Source: Micrasema longulum | Lineage: Eukaryota; Arthropoda; Insecta; Trichoptera; Brachycentridae | DNA length: 64,000 nucleotides | Direction: 5' to 3' | Assembly: GCA_022494885.1 (NCBI GenBank) | Contig: JAGVSM010001669.1 | Location: 1-64,000, forward strand | Shown: one piece after another, positions 22,750 to 34,589 of the stretch | How the letters are laid out: each line of letters begins with the position of its first letter | How positions within the stretch are numbered: the stretch's first letter is position 1 | The notes under the pieces: model-generated | What the model was told of the DNA's origin: nothing | What the model saw: the letters and a program-made list of their open reading frames with translations, nothing else | The model's database searches: none | Program-made: the position numbers and the translations under genes

Positions 22750-23395
22750 CGCGGAGATATCTCCATTGATACTCAGTACTTAATTAATCAATACAAAGTT
22801 TCTTAAGTTAAACGAAGGGGAATAAGGAGATAACAACGCTGGAAGTACAATAACGTTGGACGTTTGAATTGTTTGGTAGAAAGGACTAATAATTTCACAT
22901 GTCGTTTAATGAAAAATTAGCGTAACAGTATATGTTTTTAATACTTAAAAATTGTGATAAAATACTGATTACAACTAAGCAAAATAAGGACAAAATATCC
23001 CGAATTATCGGAGTATGAAATTTAATTAATAGTTTTTCAGAAAAAATAATTAAAAAAAGACATTTATAAAAAAAATAAAAAATAATGTAGGGTGAGTTTA
23101 TTAGTCTGTTGGACCAGACATTTAATCCAATCAATTTTTTTGATTCCACCCGAACTAAATGCAGTAAAAAAATAGCAATACATCGAAATTTGTTGAAATA
23201 AAACATCGCATAGCAAAGAGGAAAAGTATTGAAAAATATACGTAGTTTTATATTACCGCTGACAGATAGCCGATACATATCGTCATGATCGTAGAACATC
23301 GACGTATGTGATTTTCTCCAAATGTACATAGAGTAGTTTTTTTTTCATTTGACACTGTCACAACTCGATCAATACAAAAGTATATCATTTGATAT
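22750..23395. other. Stretch without a supported gene
   Basis: AT-rich. The longest frame (minus, 22895-23329) has a composition typical of random AT-rich DNA. Confidence 0.4.
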
Positions 23396-23417
23396 TTCAG
23401 TTAGTTATATATTTAAT

Positions 23418-23590
23418 TTGGTAAGGTATCTAAAATAAAACGGTTTTATTAGATATAATTCTACTTTTATTTTACTTGAATGTCCCAACAAGACGAAACG
23501 CGTCACATATATTCGTGAAAAATAAAATTAGAATTATATATATAATCCAATAAAACTGTTTTATTTTGGATACCTTATCAAATTTTACTA
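23418..23590. mobile_element. Palindromic Penelope-like terminus (copy f)
   Basis: AAGGTATCTAAAATAAAACG at the left is mirrored by AACTGTTTTATTTTGGATAC at the right, around a centre with GAAACGCGTC (23495-23504), a perfect GAAAC-NN-GUH motif. ATGT before and ACAT after it can pair as stem I. The CUGANGA box and stem II are degenerate. Confidence 0.5.
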
Positions 23591-23599
23591 TGGAATTCT

Positions 23600-23871
23600 A
23601 CCAATTATCAGCATAAACAAAAAAAATTGTTATATTATTTTTTTACTTGTTATTAGTTTTAAGTTTTCTCAATGTTTACAATTGTTTAATTTTTTATTTA
23701 TTTTATTATTTTGATTTGCAATTTTTTTGTTTCTTTTTTATAATATTTTGTAAACTTGCCAAACACAAGAGCCAGACTCTTTTTTGGCAAGTTCAACCTT
23801 AATTGTTCCATTTTTTTACTGCATGTTTTGTTTTTTTACGCTAATAAAGGTTTTTATTGAAAAAAAAAAGT
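23600..23871 (+). mobile_element. LINE 3' UTR with hairpin and poly(A) tail
   Basis: The hairpin 23753-23793 pairs AACTTGCCAAA with TTGGCAAGTT. It is followed by CTAATAAAGG (polyadenylation signal) and an A run. The loop CACAAGAGCCAGACTCTTTT resembles the loop of the LINE E hairpin at 18.7 kb, so the two are probably related LINEs. No coding part remains. Confidence 0.55.
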
Positions 23872-23879
23872 GATTAATT

Positions 23880-24600
23880 ATTTTTAAACCTGGAACATAA
23901 AGCCTTTATATAACCTTTTCAAGATTTAATACAAATAAAGTCAATGTAGGATTTTTCGCACATAGGTCGTTGTTCTACGATCACGACGATATTTACAAAA
24001 CATTCGTCGGCGTCCGGGGCAGTCCGCCCGTCTGTGCATTCATATATAAATTTAAAATTCTAATGTGAAATTCTTACATAAAATACTGCTTTGAAATAAT
24101 AATTGTAACAGTCGGCACGTTCAAATAAAACCAGAAATGAACGGTAATGTCAGCGAGGAATTATTACCTCTCAAAGCATCGTCGGATAACTCTAGTTTTT
24201 CATTCCATCTTTATTAGTTCCACGACGTGAATATGATAAGGGTTAACTGGATATGGAAGTGGAGAATAAAACATGAGTTGCGAACGACACAGAATTACAC
24301 TTTTGTTGGCTGAAAAATATCGCCTTTCGGAATTATTCCTCAAATACTATGCATTCTATTCTATGCGGTATACATTACTGTTTACGCGTGTCGAAGCAAA
24401 AAATAAAACATCGCGATGGATTTAACGTTTCGAGATACGCAGAAAGTAACGAATAATGTTTGATCACGTTTTGTGGAAATAAAATTTTAATTATAATATT
24501 TCTAGGTATGCGGACAATGTGCGTACATTGAGAGTTACTATGATGTATCGTTACGAGATGTTTAATGAGCGAAGGCAGCGGGGAAAGGAAAATGGAAAAG
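23880..24600. other. Stretch without a supported gene
   Basis: AT-rich, rising in GC towards the right. Nothing recognised. Confidence 0.4.
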
Positions 24601-24788
24601 TACACAATCGCGAACGGTATCCCGCCATGCGAGGAACCGCGGCCAGGACGGGGACGGCGGGCGGAGGGGGCACACCCACCACGCTCCGAAGGGACGACAC
24701 GCCGTCCTTCAAGTGACACGACATCCTGACCGGAGAGAGGTGTGACTGCTCCACATCACGAGGCATGCCGAGCGGTACCGTGCCCTAC

Positions 24789-25334
24789 CTGCGGTTTTCT
24801 GCTTCCGACTCGCCGACTCCTACGCGGAGAGGTGAATAGAATCCGAGTTTGTTTACAAACGAGTCGAATCGAGCTTCGTATATCGTGTTCGCGAGATTCG
24901 ATCACCTCAGCGGAGAGATGAGCCGATAGTGCTCGCGGGAAGGGACGCGCGCGGTTTGAGGTTAGGAAAAGTGGGCTGAGCACTCTCGCGAGTCCCGCTA
25001 GGGGATGTTCCGACTGGCGCTCTGACGGAGGACTGCCGGCGGCTCGCGAACGGCGCGCGCGCGGCCTACCCGGGCTGAAGGCGGCGGAGCACTGCGCGAG
25101 GGCGCAGGCGGCGCCGACCGCCGGCGGAAAGGCCGCCGGCCCTCCTGCGCCGCCCCCGAGCGCCGCGCGGCTCCTCGGCCCCGTTCGGCTCGGTGCCGAT
25201 CTCCGTTTCCCCCGAACGCCCGAGGGAAAGTAACGGCGGGTGGCGCGTGGAAATGCGCGACCCTTCACCCCCGCGGCTATTGTTAATCGAACGATTGTCG
25301 AAACCTTTTTAACAAAGTGCTGATATAGCGCCAC
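24789..25334 (-). other. GC-rich block ending in a splice donor: possible 5' exon or alternative promoter
   Basis: From about 24600 to 25280 GC content is very high and CpG-rich. On the minus strand the block ends CCGCAG at 24789, followed by GTAGGG, a good donor. The minus frame of 192 codons is basic and Arg/Ala/Pro-rich without any domain, so I read this as untranslated or island sequence rather than protein. Being on the same strand about 5 kb upstream of the coding exon at 19291-19612, it could be an alternative first exon of that gene. That link is an inference. Confidence 0.35.
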
Positions 25335-25339
25335 GAGAA

Positions 25340-26395
25340 TGAATTACAGAAAAACTCGAAAGGTTTCCTAGAGCGTATCGCGAATGCGGGTACAGGGTTA
25401 ACGCTTACAGGCGAGTCGGCTGATATTCCCCGAGACTCGGGGTCAATTTATTATTGAAGGAGTTATTCTACATAGTTACGTACTATTTACGTTATTTCAT
25501 ATGATGATGCTGTAAGGCATTAATCAAAGCAGATTGCAATGGCCAACAATAATGAAATCGATTTTGAAACATAATTGCAGAAAAATAAAATTGACAAAAT
25601 TTTTAATTGATTAAAATAGGTATCGATATTTTAGGGTAATTTCATTCAGAACATAGTTTTATATAAAATAAGTAAAGTAGTGTAGAAATTCACACTTATT
25701 TTGATTCTTAATAATATGTGATAAATATGATAAATTACATGTTTCCACTTAGAAACATCATAAAGCACCGTGACTTTTATTTTCAAATTACAAAAAAAAA
25801 CCATGCCAATAAATAACATATTGTGAACATGAAAATGAATCCATTAACAGTAACAACATGCGTAGATTCCGTAATGAAGTTTTTCCGCCCAGTATTTGGC
25901 AGCATACCTTCTGGCAAGAATGTAGGAATGTAGCAATGTATGTGTGTCAGTGAGGTTAGCTGTTGTCAGGGGACGAGGGGTGCCGCGCCGGGTGCCGGAG
26001 GGGGTGGGCACAGAGTTTTCACAGGGCTGTCATTATGACATCAAGTGCAGTAACATCTATATTTCTAATAATTGATCAATAATAGAGGAGAGGGATAGAC
26101 TTAGCACAAAAATACTGGAAAGTAAATGGGTAAAATTAAAATACGTGTGATTATATCGAACAATCAATATTAAATTTGTAAATATTACCACTAAAATAAA
26201 ATATAAAATAGCCCTGGGACATAACATCCCACTAGGACGAGAAAATCAGACGGCTGAGATTAAAAGAATAATAGGATTAGAGTAAAAATTCATACGGTGA
26301 TAAAATCGAAATAATTTTCATTATTAGAATGCCGTAAAAATCACTATTTTGCGTATCAAATAAACTTAAAAGATTACATTATGAAAAATTAAAAA
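25340..26395. other. Stretch without a supported gene
   Basis: AT-rich, with a small G-rich patch at 25970-26010. No gene or clear repeat was seen. Confidence 0.4.
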
Positions 26396-26401
26396 CTATC
26401 A

Positions 26402-27060
26402 CTAATACAAAAAACTTTTTTCTAATACCCATAATTTGAGCAAAAGTCGCACACCTGTATTTAATTTAGTATTTTTAATATTGTTTGGCAACATGTTAAA
26501 TATTTTAGGTATACTGTATTGCAGTGTCCTTTTGCCATATTTATTGCAGTATCTAGGAACAGCTAGCCCTTCCATACTAGTGGTGTTGTAATCATGTACC
26601 AACTTGAGTTTATACTCGGAGTGCGACGCATGCTGACAAATTAATTTGTACCAAAGTAGAGCCCTAACAGATAATTTATTTACAGATTTATACATTAATG
26701 CTATTGAAATATTGTGTCTCTGGCGGTATACATCTTTATGTAGTAGCAATTTGATCATAGAATTTTGCAAAGTTTGAATAAAATTAATATTAGTTTCACT
26801 TGATAACCCCCAGGAAGTTATGGCGTATCGTATAATTGATTCAGAGAGAGATAAATAAATAATTCGTAAAGTATTAACAGGGACCTAATATTTTAATATG
26901 TACATTCTATTACTTATTGCTCTTAATCGCTTACACAATTTTCTAATATGTACATCCCATTTAAAATTACAATCTATAGTTAAACCTAAATAAACATACT
27001 GCTCAATATTTTTAATATTTTCACATATGCACGTTAATATTAACGTAGTATGTCGAGTGC
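26402..27060 (-). pseudogene. LINE relic D: C-terminal reverse-transcriptase ORF region
   Basis: On the minus strand the first open part reads QYVYLGLTIDCNFKWDVHIR, then KLCKRLRAISNRMYIL. After a stop, LRIIYLSLSESIIRYAITSW and the open piece from 26770 (MIKLLLHKDVYRQRHN to VPRYCNKYGKRTLQYSIPKI) continue collinearly. YLGLTID...W..H, the Y-G-I-x-x-W-G-type block and a late R...GKRTLQYSIPKIFN block are the standard order after the polymerase of CR1/Jockey-like LINEs. The final part looks complete to about 26402; the polymerase is missing. Confidence 0.82.
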
Positions 27061-27120
27061 GAATTATCATACGATACGCGCTCGGTAACGTAGCGTGTCT
27101 AGTGCGACTAATCATACGAT
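27033..27120. repeat. Tandem duplication of a ~43-bp unit
   Basis: GTAGTATGTCGAGTGCGAAT with ATCATACGATACGCG is followed by a second copy, GTAGCGTGTCTAGTGCGACT with ATCATACGATACGCG. It abuts the 5' break of LINE D. Confidence 0.7.
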
Positions 27121-27404
27121 ACGCGTGGGACCAATAGTAGGCGAGCTTTCGGAAGAAGAACAGTACCGCGGATCGGAGAAAATAATGTGTTAGATTTGAT
27201 TTTAAAAACAGTTTTTACTGTCTACTGGAAAAAGTTGATTTAGCAGATTGGAAGTAATACACGCCGACCGACGATTCGATATCTTATTTTTATTTATATT
27301 GTTGTCTATAAGACAAGTTCCTACATATTAACATGTTATCCCATAAAACTCTTTAATTTAAATTTAATAGCTGTCCTGTAAAATACCTTTGGGCGTATAT
27401 AGAG

Positions 27405-27597
27405 AATCGAGTTGTGGCTAGTGTTGCAGACTCACGGATCAGAGGTCCGGAGTTCAAACCCCACTCTAACCCAACTCGATTTCCATTTTCAAATAGTGAG
27501 TTATTTACAACATGTTGAAAATGGTCACCAAAATTGAAATATTTGGGTAAATTCTAAGAACGCTAATATTTCATTTTTGTAATAAAAAAAAAAGATA
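27405..27597 (+). mobile_element. tRNA-derived SINE S2
   Basis: GTTGTGGCTAGTGTTGCAGA (A-box region) and CCGGAGTTCAAACCCCACTC (B box) are followed by the S2 body (AACTCGATTTCC, GTGAGTTATTTACAACATGT, AATATTTGGGT) and an A tail. Other S2 copies lie at 50.8, 58.1 and 35.8 kb (the last on the minus strand), with a 3' piece at 29.7 kb. Confidence 0.75.
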
Positions 27598-27796
27598 AAC
27601 AAATTAAGGAGTTTTGGAAAAATTACCTATACACTAAAAATAAAAAAAGGGAAAATATCCATCCACCTGAAGATAAAAGTATACGGAGCATGCGTGCTGC
27701 CGGATGCTACACAGGTAAAGTTTAGAAACGGTGACACAAAGAGCCATGGAAAGGCCGGGTTAGGGATTAGCTTGAGAGATGTATATATAAATATAT

Positions 27797-27850
27797 GGAT
27801 CATTTTTATAGCGCCATTTTTTTGAAAATCACCTCAAGGGCGCTGTACAA
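27797..27850 (+). repeat. Short conserved motif W
   Basis: TTTATAGCGCCATTTTTTTG, then AAATCACCTCAAGGGCGCTG match the copies at 12.3 and 63.9 kb. GCGCC and GGCGC can pair. Confidence 0.55.
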
Positions 27851-28082
27851 TAAATAAATATCCCACCACGTCTTGTAGCTACTGAGCGCATGGACGGTTG
27901 GAATTCTAGACCTCACTTACTAAATTTGGATATTTGATAGTTGATAACATTTACCTATTGAAGCTAGATTACTAATCGTCTTGCAGCTACAAAGTGCATG
28001 GACGAGTAAAATTCTGGCTACTTAAAATTATCAATAAATTAATTTCGAATTTTAAGCAACGATTGGAGAGAGAAACTATAAT

Positions 28083-28445
28083 TCACGCCCAGCCGGTACG
28101 GAGGCTGAGCGCGAAGTAGATAGTCAGAAATGAAGAGGTGAGAAGGTTGACAAAAGTCAGTGACATCATTGGCAGGTCAGTGGCAGGCCACGTAGCCATA
28201 ATCTCGGACCTAAAATGGGGGAAAAAGCTCGTAGGGCGAATAAATAAATAATAAAAGGAAGTGCAGGGTGGCCACAACTAAGGTGGAGCGACGACCGAGG
28301 CCGGCATGTCGGTGTGAACTGGACACAGTCTGCACCGGGCAACATGTAGGCGAATGAAGGAGGCCTCTATCCAGGGCTGGACGAAAATAGGCAGAGGAAG
28401 AAAAAGAAGAAGAAGAAGATAAGAAAACGATAGAATTCTAGAGTG
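28083..28445 (+). pseudogene. RTE-like LINE, C-terminal remnant
   Basis: Across three frames the plus strand reads RNEEVRRLTKVSDIIGR, SGRPRSHNLGPKMGEKAR-type degenerate sequence, then GWPQLRWSDDRGRHVGVNW and RRMKEASIQGWT. Insect RTE-type elements end their reverse-transcriptase ORF with a WAGHVAR...WGKK...GRPxxRWxDD...W...A...W block, and the order seen here (DLKWGKK, then PQLRWSDD, then NWTQSAP, then MKEA...GW) fits. Several frameshifts and stops are present. An AAGAAGAAGAAGAAGA run follows. The upstream polymerase is absent. Confidence 0.7.
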
Positions 28446-28679
28446 GATGAAGAATATTACACGTCTTTGCATGCGAAATAATTTGAAAATAATAAAATAT
28501 TTGGCGTAGGTAGCACTTTTATCCCCATCATCAATATGAGACATACTACGATAATATACGAACATAAATTGACGTAGATTGTATAAATTGAAGATGAAAC
28601 GACTCTGACGTGTTCATTGCTCAGCGAATCGTCCTACCCAAATCGTTTGGACGAAATTGCTATTCCTTCCGACTTTTCC

Positions 28680-28795
28680 GAAGGGAAATCATTACGCAGC
28701 CCTAACACCGCGCTTCGGGTGCGTCCGCCTCCGGTCGGGAGCGCTCGGCTCCAGGCCGAGGGCGCGTGCGCCCTGCCACGTGCCAGTAAGAGGAA
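28680..28795. other. Small GC-rich patch with donor-like end
   Basis: GC-rich sequence includes CGGTCGGGAGCGCTCGGCTC and ends in TGCCAGTAAGAGG, a possible plus-strand splice donor. No recognisable protein is encoded. Confidence 0.25.
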
Positions 28796-29499
28796 TCACA
28801 TTATTTAATTAATATTATTAACGTAATTGTTAATCACTAATCACAATTAAGAAACCCCATCTCTAAACTATATTAATTTGATTGTTATGTTAGGCACGAG
28901 AGTCGTTATTTTTATTTTCTGCGCCCGGAAGGAAATTCTCTACGACAGTAGCTTTTTCGACAGCTACTAATCACCTGAAGACGATAATGCCTAAGTACTT
29001 ATTCTTTGTACTCGAAGATTTAAATAAATAATATAAAAATTGCAACTTCATTTAGTTGTAAAAAAAAATATTCACATGAATATTCTTCTCTTTTTAACCT
29101 ATATGGTACATACGTACGCATTATTTTCAAAGTGTAAAGACGTTTCTATCTCCCCTGAAAAAATTTAGTACATTTTAAAACAGATTGTTTTGAGTCCCAG
29201 TCTGTCTCACCTTAGGAAGCCCGATATCGTCTTAACTTCTCGTTGATGCGGGTGAAGTCCTCGTTGCACTGAATACCCTCAACACGTCACTTATGAGATA
29301 TTATTTATGGCCGCATTTTTTAAATATTAATACAACGTTATCAAATATTTACCTGCACGCATTGCTAAGTGTAAGAGGGCGGTAAAAATAACATATTTTG
29401 AGTTTTTAAAGCATGTACGGTCTTGGAAAAATATTGTTTGTGTACGATATTATTTATTTGTTTTTAAGACGAGAAAAACGAACATTCTCTTGATCAACA

Positions 29500-29865
29500 A
29501 TATATTGAGTTTGTCCAAATGTTTGTAGACTAAGATTGGATTTCACCCCTTAAGGAGTTATTAACTTATTACATTTACATATTACAAAAGAAACGGAGAA
29601 CATTTGAACATTTTAGAGAAGCTCTTTAACATCACAAAAAATCAACAGATGGAAGAATTCAAAGAAATATATGTTCAAACACAGGAAAAATTGTGAATTT
29701 TATACAGTTGTAAAGTGACCACTTAAAACATTTCAAAATCGAAATATTTGGGTGAATCATAAGAATACAGATATTTCTTTTTCATAAAAAAAAAAAAAAA
29801 ACAAGTCATACGCCCTATAAACGCCTAGACTGTTATATTACCTACTCTATCTACTCTGTTGTAAT
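29500..29865 (+). mobile_element. Element X with inserted SINE S2 3' end
   Basis: 29500-29575 is the X terminus in inverted form (GAGTTTGTCCAAATGTTTGT). X body follows in plus orientation from about 29615 (AATCAACAGATGGAAGAATT) to GTGACCACTTAAA at 29727. It resumes at AAGTCATACGCCCTATAAAC near 29797, losing about 15 bases of X. This copy supports long terminal inverted repeats for X. Confidence 0.65.
29728..29797 (+). mobile_element. 5'-truncated SINE S2 inside X
   Basis: CAAAATCGAAATATTTGGGT, then GAATCATAAGAATACAGATA and a long A tail match the 3' end of S2. It sits at the same X position, right after CACTTAAA, as LINE fragment C does at 3289. Confidence 0.65.
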
Positions 29866-29869
29866 ATTT

Positions 29870-31650
29870 ATTCTCAGAATCGATTAATCATATTTTTTTA
29901 TCAAATATGAGTACAAATAGCACGAAGAAATCACTTAATTTAATAAAATCGATGGAAGCATGACGCATGACCTGAACAAACAAAACAAACACCGGAAAAA
30001 TAAAGATAAAAAATACACCGCTGCCAACGCAAAACTATGAAAACGGCGCGGCGTCTTGTTTAGGTGCTGACGGCGCGGCGTCGCGCGTCGCGCAGACAAA
30101 ATATACAAAAGTTAAATTTCAGTAAACGGTTGCTTCGGGAATCTGTATCCAATAAAGATTTTACAAGTTTTGGGAGAACTCGGGAAGGGAAGTAAAGGAA
30201 AGGGTGGCGGTCCCGGGTCTCGAGCGAGACTATCCGCTGTCGAGACTGTCGAGAGTATGCGGATTTCGAGAGATACTTTGTTCTTGTCTTACTCTTACTA
30301 AGTGTAAAGCGAAGCGAAGGCTCGAGTGCTCTTGTGATTTTTTTGTGTTACAACAATATTTCGAGATTCCGAATACTGTTTATAAAAACAACCGAAGCAA
30401 TTAGTTTCAGGCTTTTGTTACCTTCACATCACCTACATACAATTAATAAAATTATGCAATAAATTAACAGTTATTAAAGACATAATTATTTAACTAATAA
30501 TAATAAAAATATAAACATTTCGATTTTAACAACTTAATATTTATTTTATTACCGAGCGGAATCGAAGCTACACAAACTCCCTAATCGATGTTTAATTTGG
30601 TAATTAATATTAAACTATTTTATAATTTGAACGGTGTCAATTAAATAATAAATATAATCCATATGGAGGTTATATTCTTATTCCGAAGAATGGGAATCAG
30701 CGCTTTATACTGAGACATTACTGAGACATATGTCTCTTCCTCTTAAATTTATCATCTTTAAATCATTAGAACAAATTTCATTTAAATAATTTGTTTTTAT
30801 GTAAGTACCACGCCAGTTAAAATGCTAAAACCAAAATTTTGAAGAGGCTTAATCTGCCAGTCAAAAAGTAATTATTTTTAGTAACATAAAACAATTACAT
30901 ATATTTTTAAAAGCATACATACATATCAGAAATACCTTAGACAATTATTGCGTTTATCTAATGTTTATTTACTTTCTTTCTTTCAATTTAAAAAAAAATG
31001 TGTTTTAAAATGGCAAAACCGTAAACTATCCTTGTTCATCTGACTACAGCTTTAATATAAAAAATGGTCAAATCAAAAAATACGAATCTTATTTGTAATG
31101 CAATTTCACCAAAAAATGTCAGTAGATCTTATATGGCATAAATCAATACTAGATGAATCAATTGTTTTATTATAACACTTACCTTTTTAGGAAGACTCGA
31201 TTCACGTGGTTGCAGTTCTTTAAATATTATTTCTTAATAAAACTTACCTACAACAAAAGAAAAAAATAATTAAACATATCTGAATATAAAATGTGCACAA
31301 TTTTTTATATTTTGGTAAACTTATGTATTTTTTAAAGTCTCTTAGAAGATTTTACAGATCACTGTCTGGCGGGGACCATATACATATATAGTGTTGAATT
31401 ATAAAAATTATAAGTTTTTTAAACATTCAAGAATTTTTTTTTAATTCCGTAATTCGGGTATTTACGAAATCGAAACTGTATCAACAATTACTCTTTATTT
31501 TTAAATCGCCACAATTTTTCACAAAACGAAGAGTTCAAGCATAAGCAGAATGGTAAATGATACTAAATGTATTGTTTAGTGCTAATATTACTTTTGCTTT
31601 TATAAAAATGTTATCACAATACTAAATATCAATAATAATAACAAATTTAA
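29870..31650. other. Stretch without a supported gene
   Basis: Mostly AT-rich. A GC patch at 30035-30100 has CGGCGCGGCGTC repeated and GTCGCGCGTCGCGC. Nothing coding was recognised. Confidence 0.4.
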
Positions 31651-31656
31651 TAGGTA

Positions 31657-33016
31657 CAGTATTATGCGAATTAATGGAATAAAACTCATTGTTATCATAA
31701 AATACGTTTATATTTTGAGTTACAGGTGACGTACAATCATGAAATATATTTTTATTTATTAGGATGTATGTCCTCCTTTTACTTTTACGACAGCCTTAAC
31801 ACGTTTTGGCATGGAATCAATTAAACTTTGGCAATTTTTTTTTATTCTGTCATCTCGGAAACCACATCTGAATAACAGCTTCTATCTTATTTATCATAGT
31901 GGTGCAGTCCAATTTTTGTATCCTAGATTTACAAATCGCCTACAAATGTTCTATAGGGTTAAGGTCACGTGAATTTCCAGGCCAGTCTTTTTAGACTAGA
32001 GTTATCTTTTTACCATTGAAATACTTAAGCGTAAAATTCGATACGTGACAAGGAGCTGGAGTTCTGTTAAAATACAGCCCCACCATTAAGACAACATTTA
32101 CTCAGTTATGTACTCAAGTGCTGCTCCAATAGAGCTTTATACTTTAGGTTCTTTGTCATTACTTCTATTGGTATCAAAGATCCGGTTATAAATACAAAAA
32201 GCAGCCCCAAAACATCTTCTTCACAGGATATTTCACCGTTTGGTCAATTTAAGCCACAGTAAATTTTTCATCCCCACTTTTTCTAACAAATTTTGTGCGA
32301 TATCCCTGCACGAAAAAGTAGGTCTGATCTGAAAACAGCACCTTCCTCCAGTCTTCTTCTTTACAGTCCATTTGGTATATTTTCTAGCCCTAATGACCCT
32401 TTGCTACATCATACGTGCCGTCAGGAGTTGTTTCTGTTGTGGTTGAATTGCTTTTCTTCCTGATTCAATGAGTCTTCTTTGTACTTTTGAGTCAGGTATC
32501 ATTACCCCAGTGGCTGCCAAATCTCGTTGAAGTTCGTAACTTGTTTTTCTAGGGTTTAATTTACTATTTCTGATAGATATTTCATATCAGACACTAGTTT
32601 TCCGTTTTCTTCCACATTTTCCAACTCCCTTTGGTTCAACTGACCCTGATTCTCTTTTCTGCTTAATAATCTTGCCGACTGCTCCCCGACTCACAAAACA
32701 TTCATTTGCAATCTCCTTCCGAGTCATTGATGTATGTTCACTTAAGAATATAATCTTTTCCCTTTTCCTCGGCGTGATATCCATGATTTAAACCAACTCA
32801 AAGGGACTGTTTAATATGGAAGCAATTTATAAAATTAGTCCTTTATCGAGAAAAAACAACAGATAGTACACCAACAAACACCAATATGAGCTCCTGGAGG
32901 ATTAATAAACTGTAAGTCATCATTTTTATTAATTAACTGTCAAATTGACATATGAGTGTTGCTATACGTAAAAAATGTAAAAAAATACTCGTATACCATT
33001 CATTCGCACAATACTG
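31657..33016 (-). mobile_element. Full-length Tc1-like DNA transposon (inactive)
   Basis: The left end CAGTATTATGCGAATTAATG and the inverted right end CATTCATTCGCACAATACTG form terminal inverted repeats of about 21 bases with two mismatches, each flanked by TA, the Tc1/mariner target duplication. Total length 1360 bp is usual for the superfamily. The inside is filled by one decayed transposase gene on the minus strand. Confidence 0.88.
31759..32784 (-). pseudogene. Tc1-like transposase, frameshifted relic
   Basis: The ATG at 32784 starts MDITPRKREKIIFLSEH and RKEIANECFVSRGAVGKIIK, a paired-type helix-turn-helix, then a basic GCGRKRKTS-type stretch (here KCGRKRKTS). Further on, in other frames, come RKVLFSDQTYFFVQGYR (first catalytic Asp in FSD), APCHVS with the expected Asp-Asn replaced by Thr-Pro, and DWPGNSRDLNPIEHL (catalytic Glu). 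By my count 36 residues lie between the second Asp position and the Glu, one being a stop. The gene ends KGGHTS at 31759. About 342 codons is the normal length. Stops, shifts and the lost second Asp make it dead. Confidence 0.88.
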
Positions 33017-33019
33017 TAT

Positions 33020-34580
33020 TTGTGATTTTTTACACCCAAAAATAAAGATAAATACATTGAAATGATTGATGTTTCAATTTTTTAAGACAAACACTTCATT
33101 TGATCAACATGAAAAAAAGGGAAAATATATATTCTAAGTATTTACAGGACGGACTCGTGACTGGTCTAGTTACATGACATAAACAATGCAAACAATCAAT
33201 ATACCTTTTTGTGCGCTTCTCAAACAGAAAACTATTTTAATTTAGGTAGGTTACATTACGACTATAAACACATTTATCGGAAAACGTAACTGCCTGGTGG
33301 TGAAAATTGGCAAAAGGACCTGGAAGTTGGGTCTGCGCCAACTTTTTGGCCGAGAAGGAAAATGGTGACATCGTGCGGCACTCAGAGTGGGGGGCCAGTC
33401 AGCATACACTACACTACACTACATAATGACATATCATATAGACATAACTTTACACGGTTGTTGATGCTAAATAAAACTTTACCAACTTCCCGACGCTCTA
33501 CCGAACACGAAGAAACTGTTACTTCATCCTCTTAACTCTTACCGAACTATTGTGTTGTGTCATCGGTTTAGTTAATAAATAGCACTCGGGAATTCACATC
33601 AGTTGTATGACTACGTCGCTCTTATCATAGGATGCATTGGCGGCCATCCCTCAAAAATCGAAGGAAAATTAAAAATAAAAACGAAAACGTCCTGTCCGCG
33701 TCGCGTCGTGTGAAACAAATAATTAACAGTTGCTACCTTCAAAATATTGTTTCGAATAAAGAATGATCAACCGAAAGTCAAATATTTATTTATTATAAAC
33801 ATAATAAGCAAGTACCAACAAAGCTGGCCTTGTCCTTATCCGCAGTATTCGCGTACGATGGTAAATATGAGCCCATTTCGGATGAAATAAAAACTGATAT
33901 TATAGGGTGAACTAAACTAATGCGGAACTTCAGTCCTACGGGAAATTGGATACAAAAAATGTTTTCTTGCGCGGGAAAAATTAGAGCATTAAATTATACG
34001 GCAAAGTTTCTTGAAAATGTAGGAAAATAAAATCATACACAATATTTCAATAGAAACTAACTACCATGAACGACGTCACTAGTTCGTATGAATCAACCAA
34101 CGATAAGAGTTTTTGAAGATTTCCGGTTTACTTGCCGTCAACGGACCAATCAGCAAAACTGACCGAGAAGAAGCGGAAGAGAATTTGAGACGTCACACGC
34201 GGAGTAATTTCAGATATAGAAAACTTCAAAAAATCATAACGGTGATAATAAGATACAAAAAAAACCACCGAACTTCCTTATTGCTTTCTTACATTTCTGA
34301 AACCGGTATAATCCAAAAACTATTTTTCCTGGATCTTACTTAATGTACAAACCATCCATGTTAATAAAAATGATCAAAACGGTTTAGTAAAAAAAATAGG
34401 CAAAATACTGACTCAAAATACTTTTTCATATTTAAATATAGGAAATACAATACGAGTAAAACTTTGAACACAAAAGTTTGACCATTTTGTCGGGTGGTTT
34501 ACTGCACCTGCAATGGTCTCACATGTAGAACATTTGCATGCCGTGTAACTTGATAATTTTATTACAGTGGGCAAGATGAA
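33020..34580. other. Stretch without a supported gene
   Basis: AT-rich. ACACTACACTACACTAC at about 33407-33422 is a short tandem repeat. Nothing coding was recognised. Confidence 0.4.
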
Positions 34581-34589
34581 AGGACTTCT

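Noticed and set aside
22895..23329. 144-codon open frame on the minus strand
   Set aside because: Phe/Ile/Lys/Tyr-rich product as expected from AT-rich DNA, no motif, no splice or repeat support.
24756..25334. 192-codon open frame on the minus strand
   Set aside because: Composition-driven (Arg/Ala/Pro/Gly) across a CpG-rich block, no domain, and a splice donor falls inside it. Treated as possible untranslated exon.
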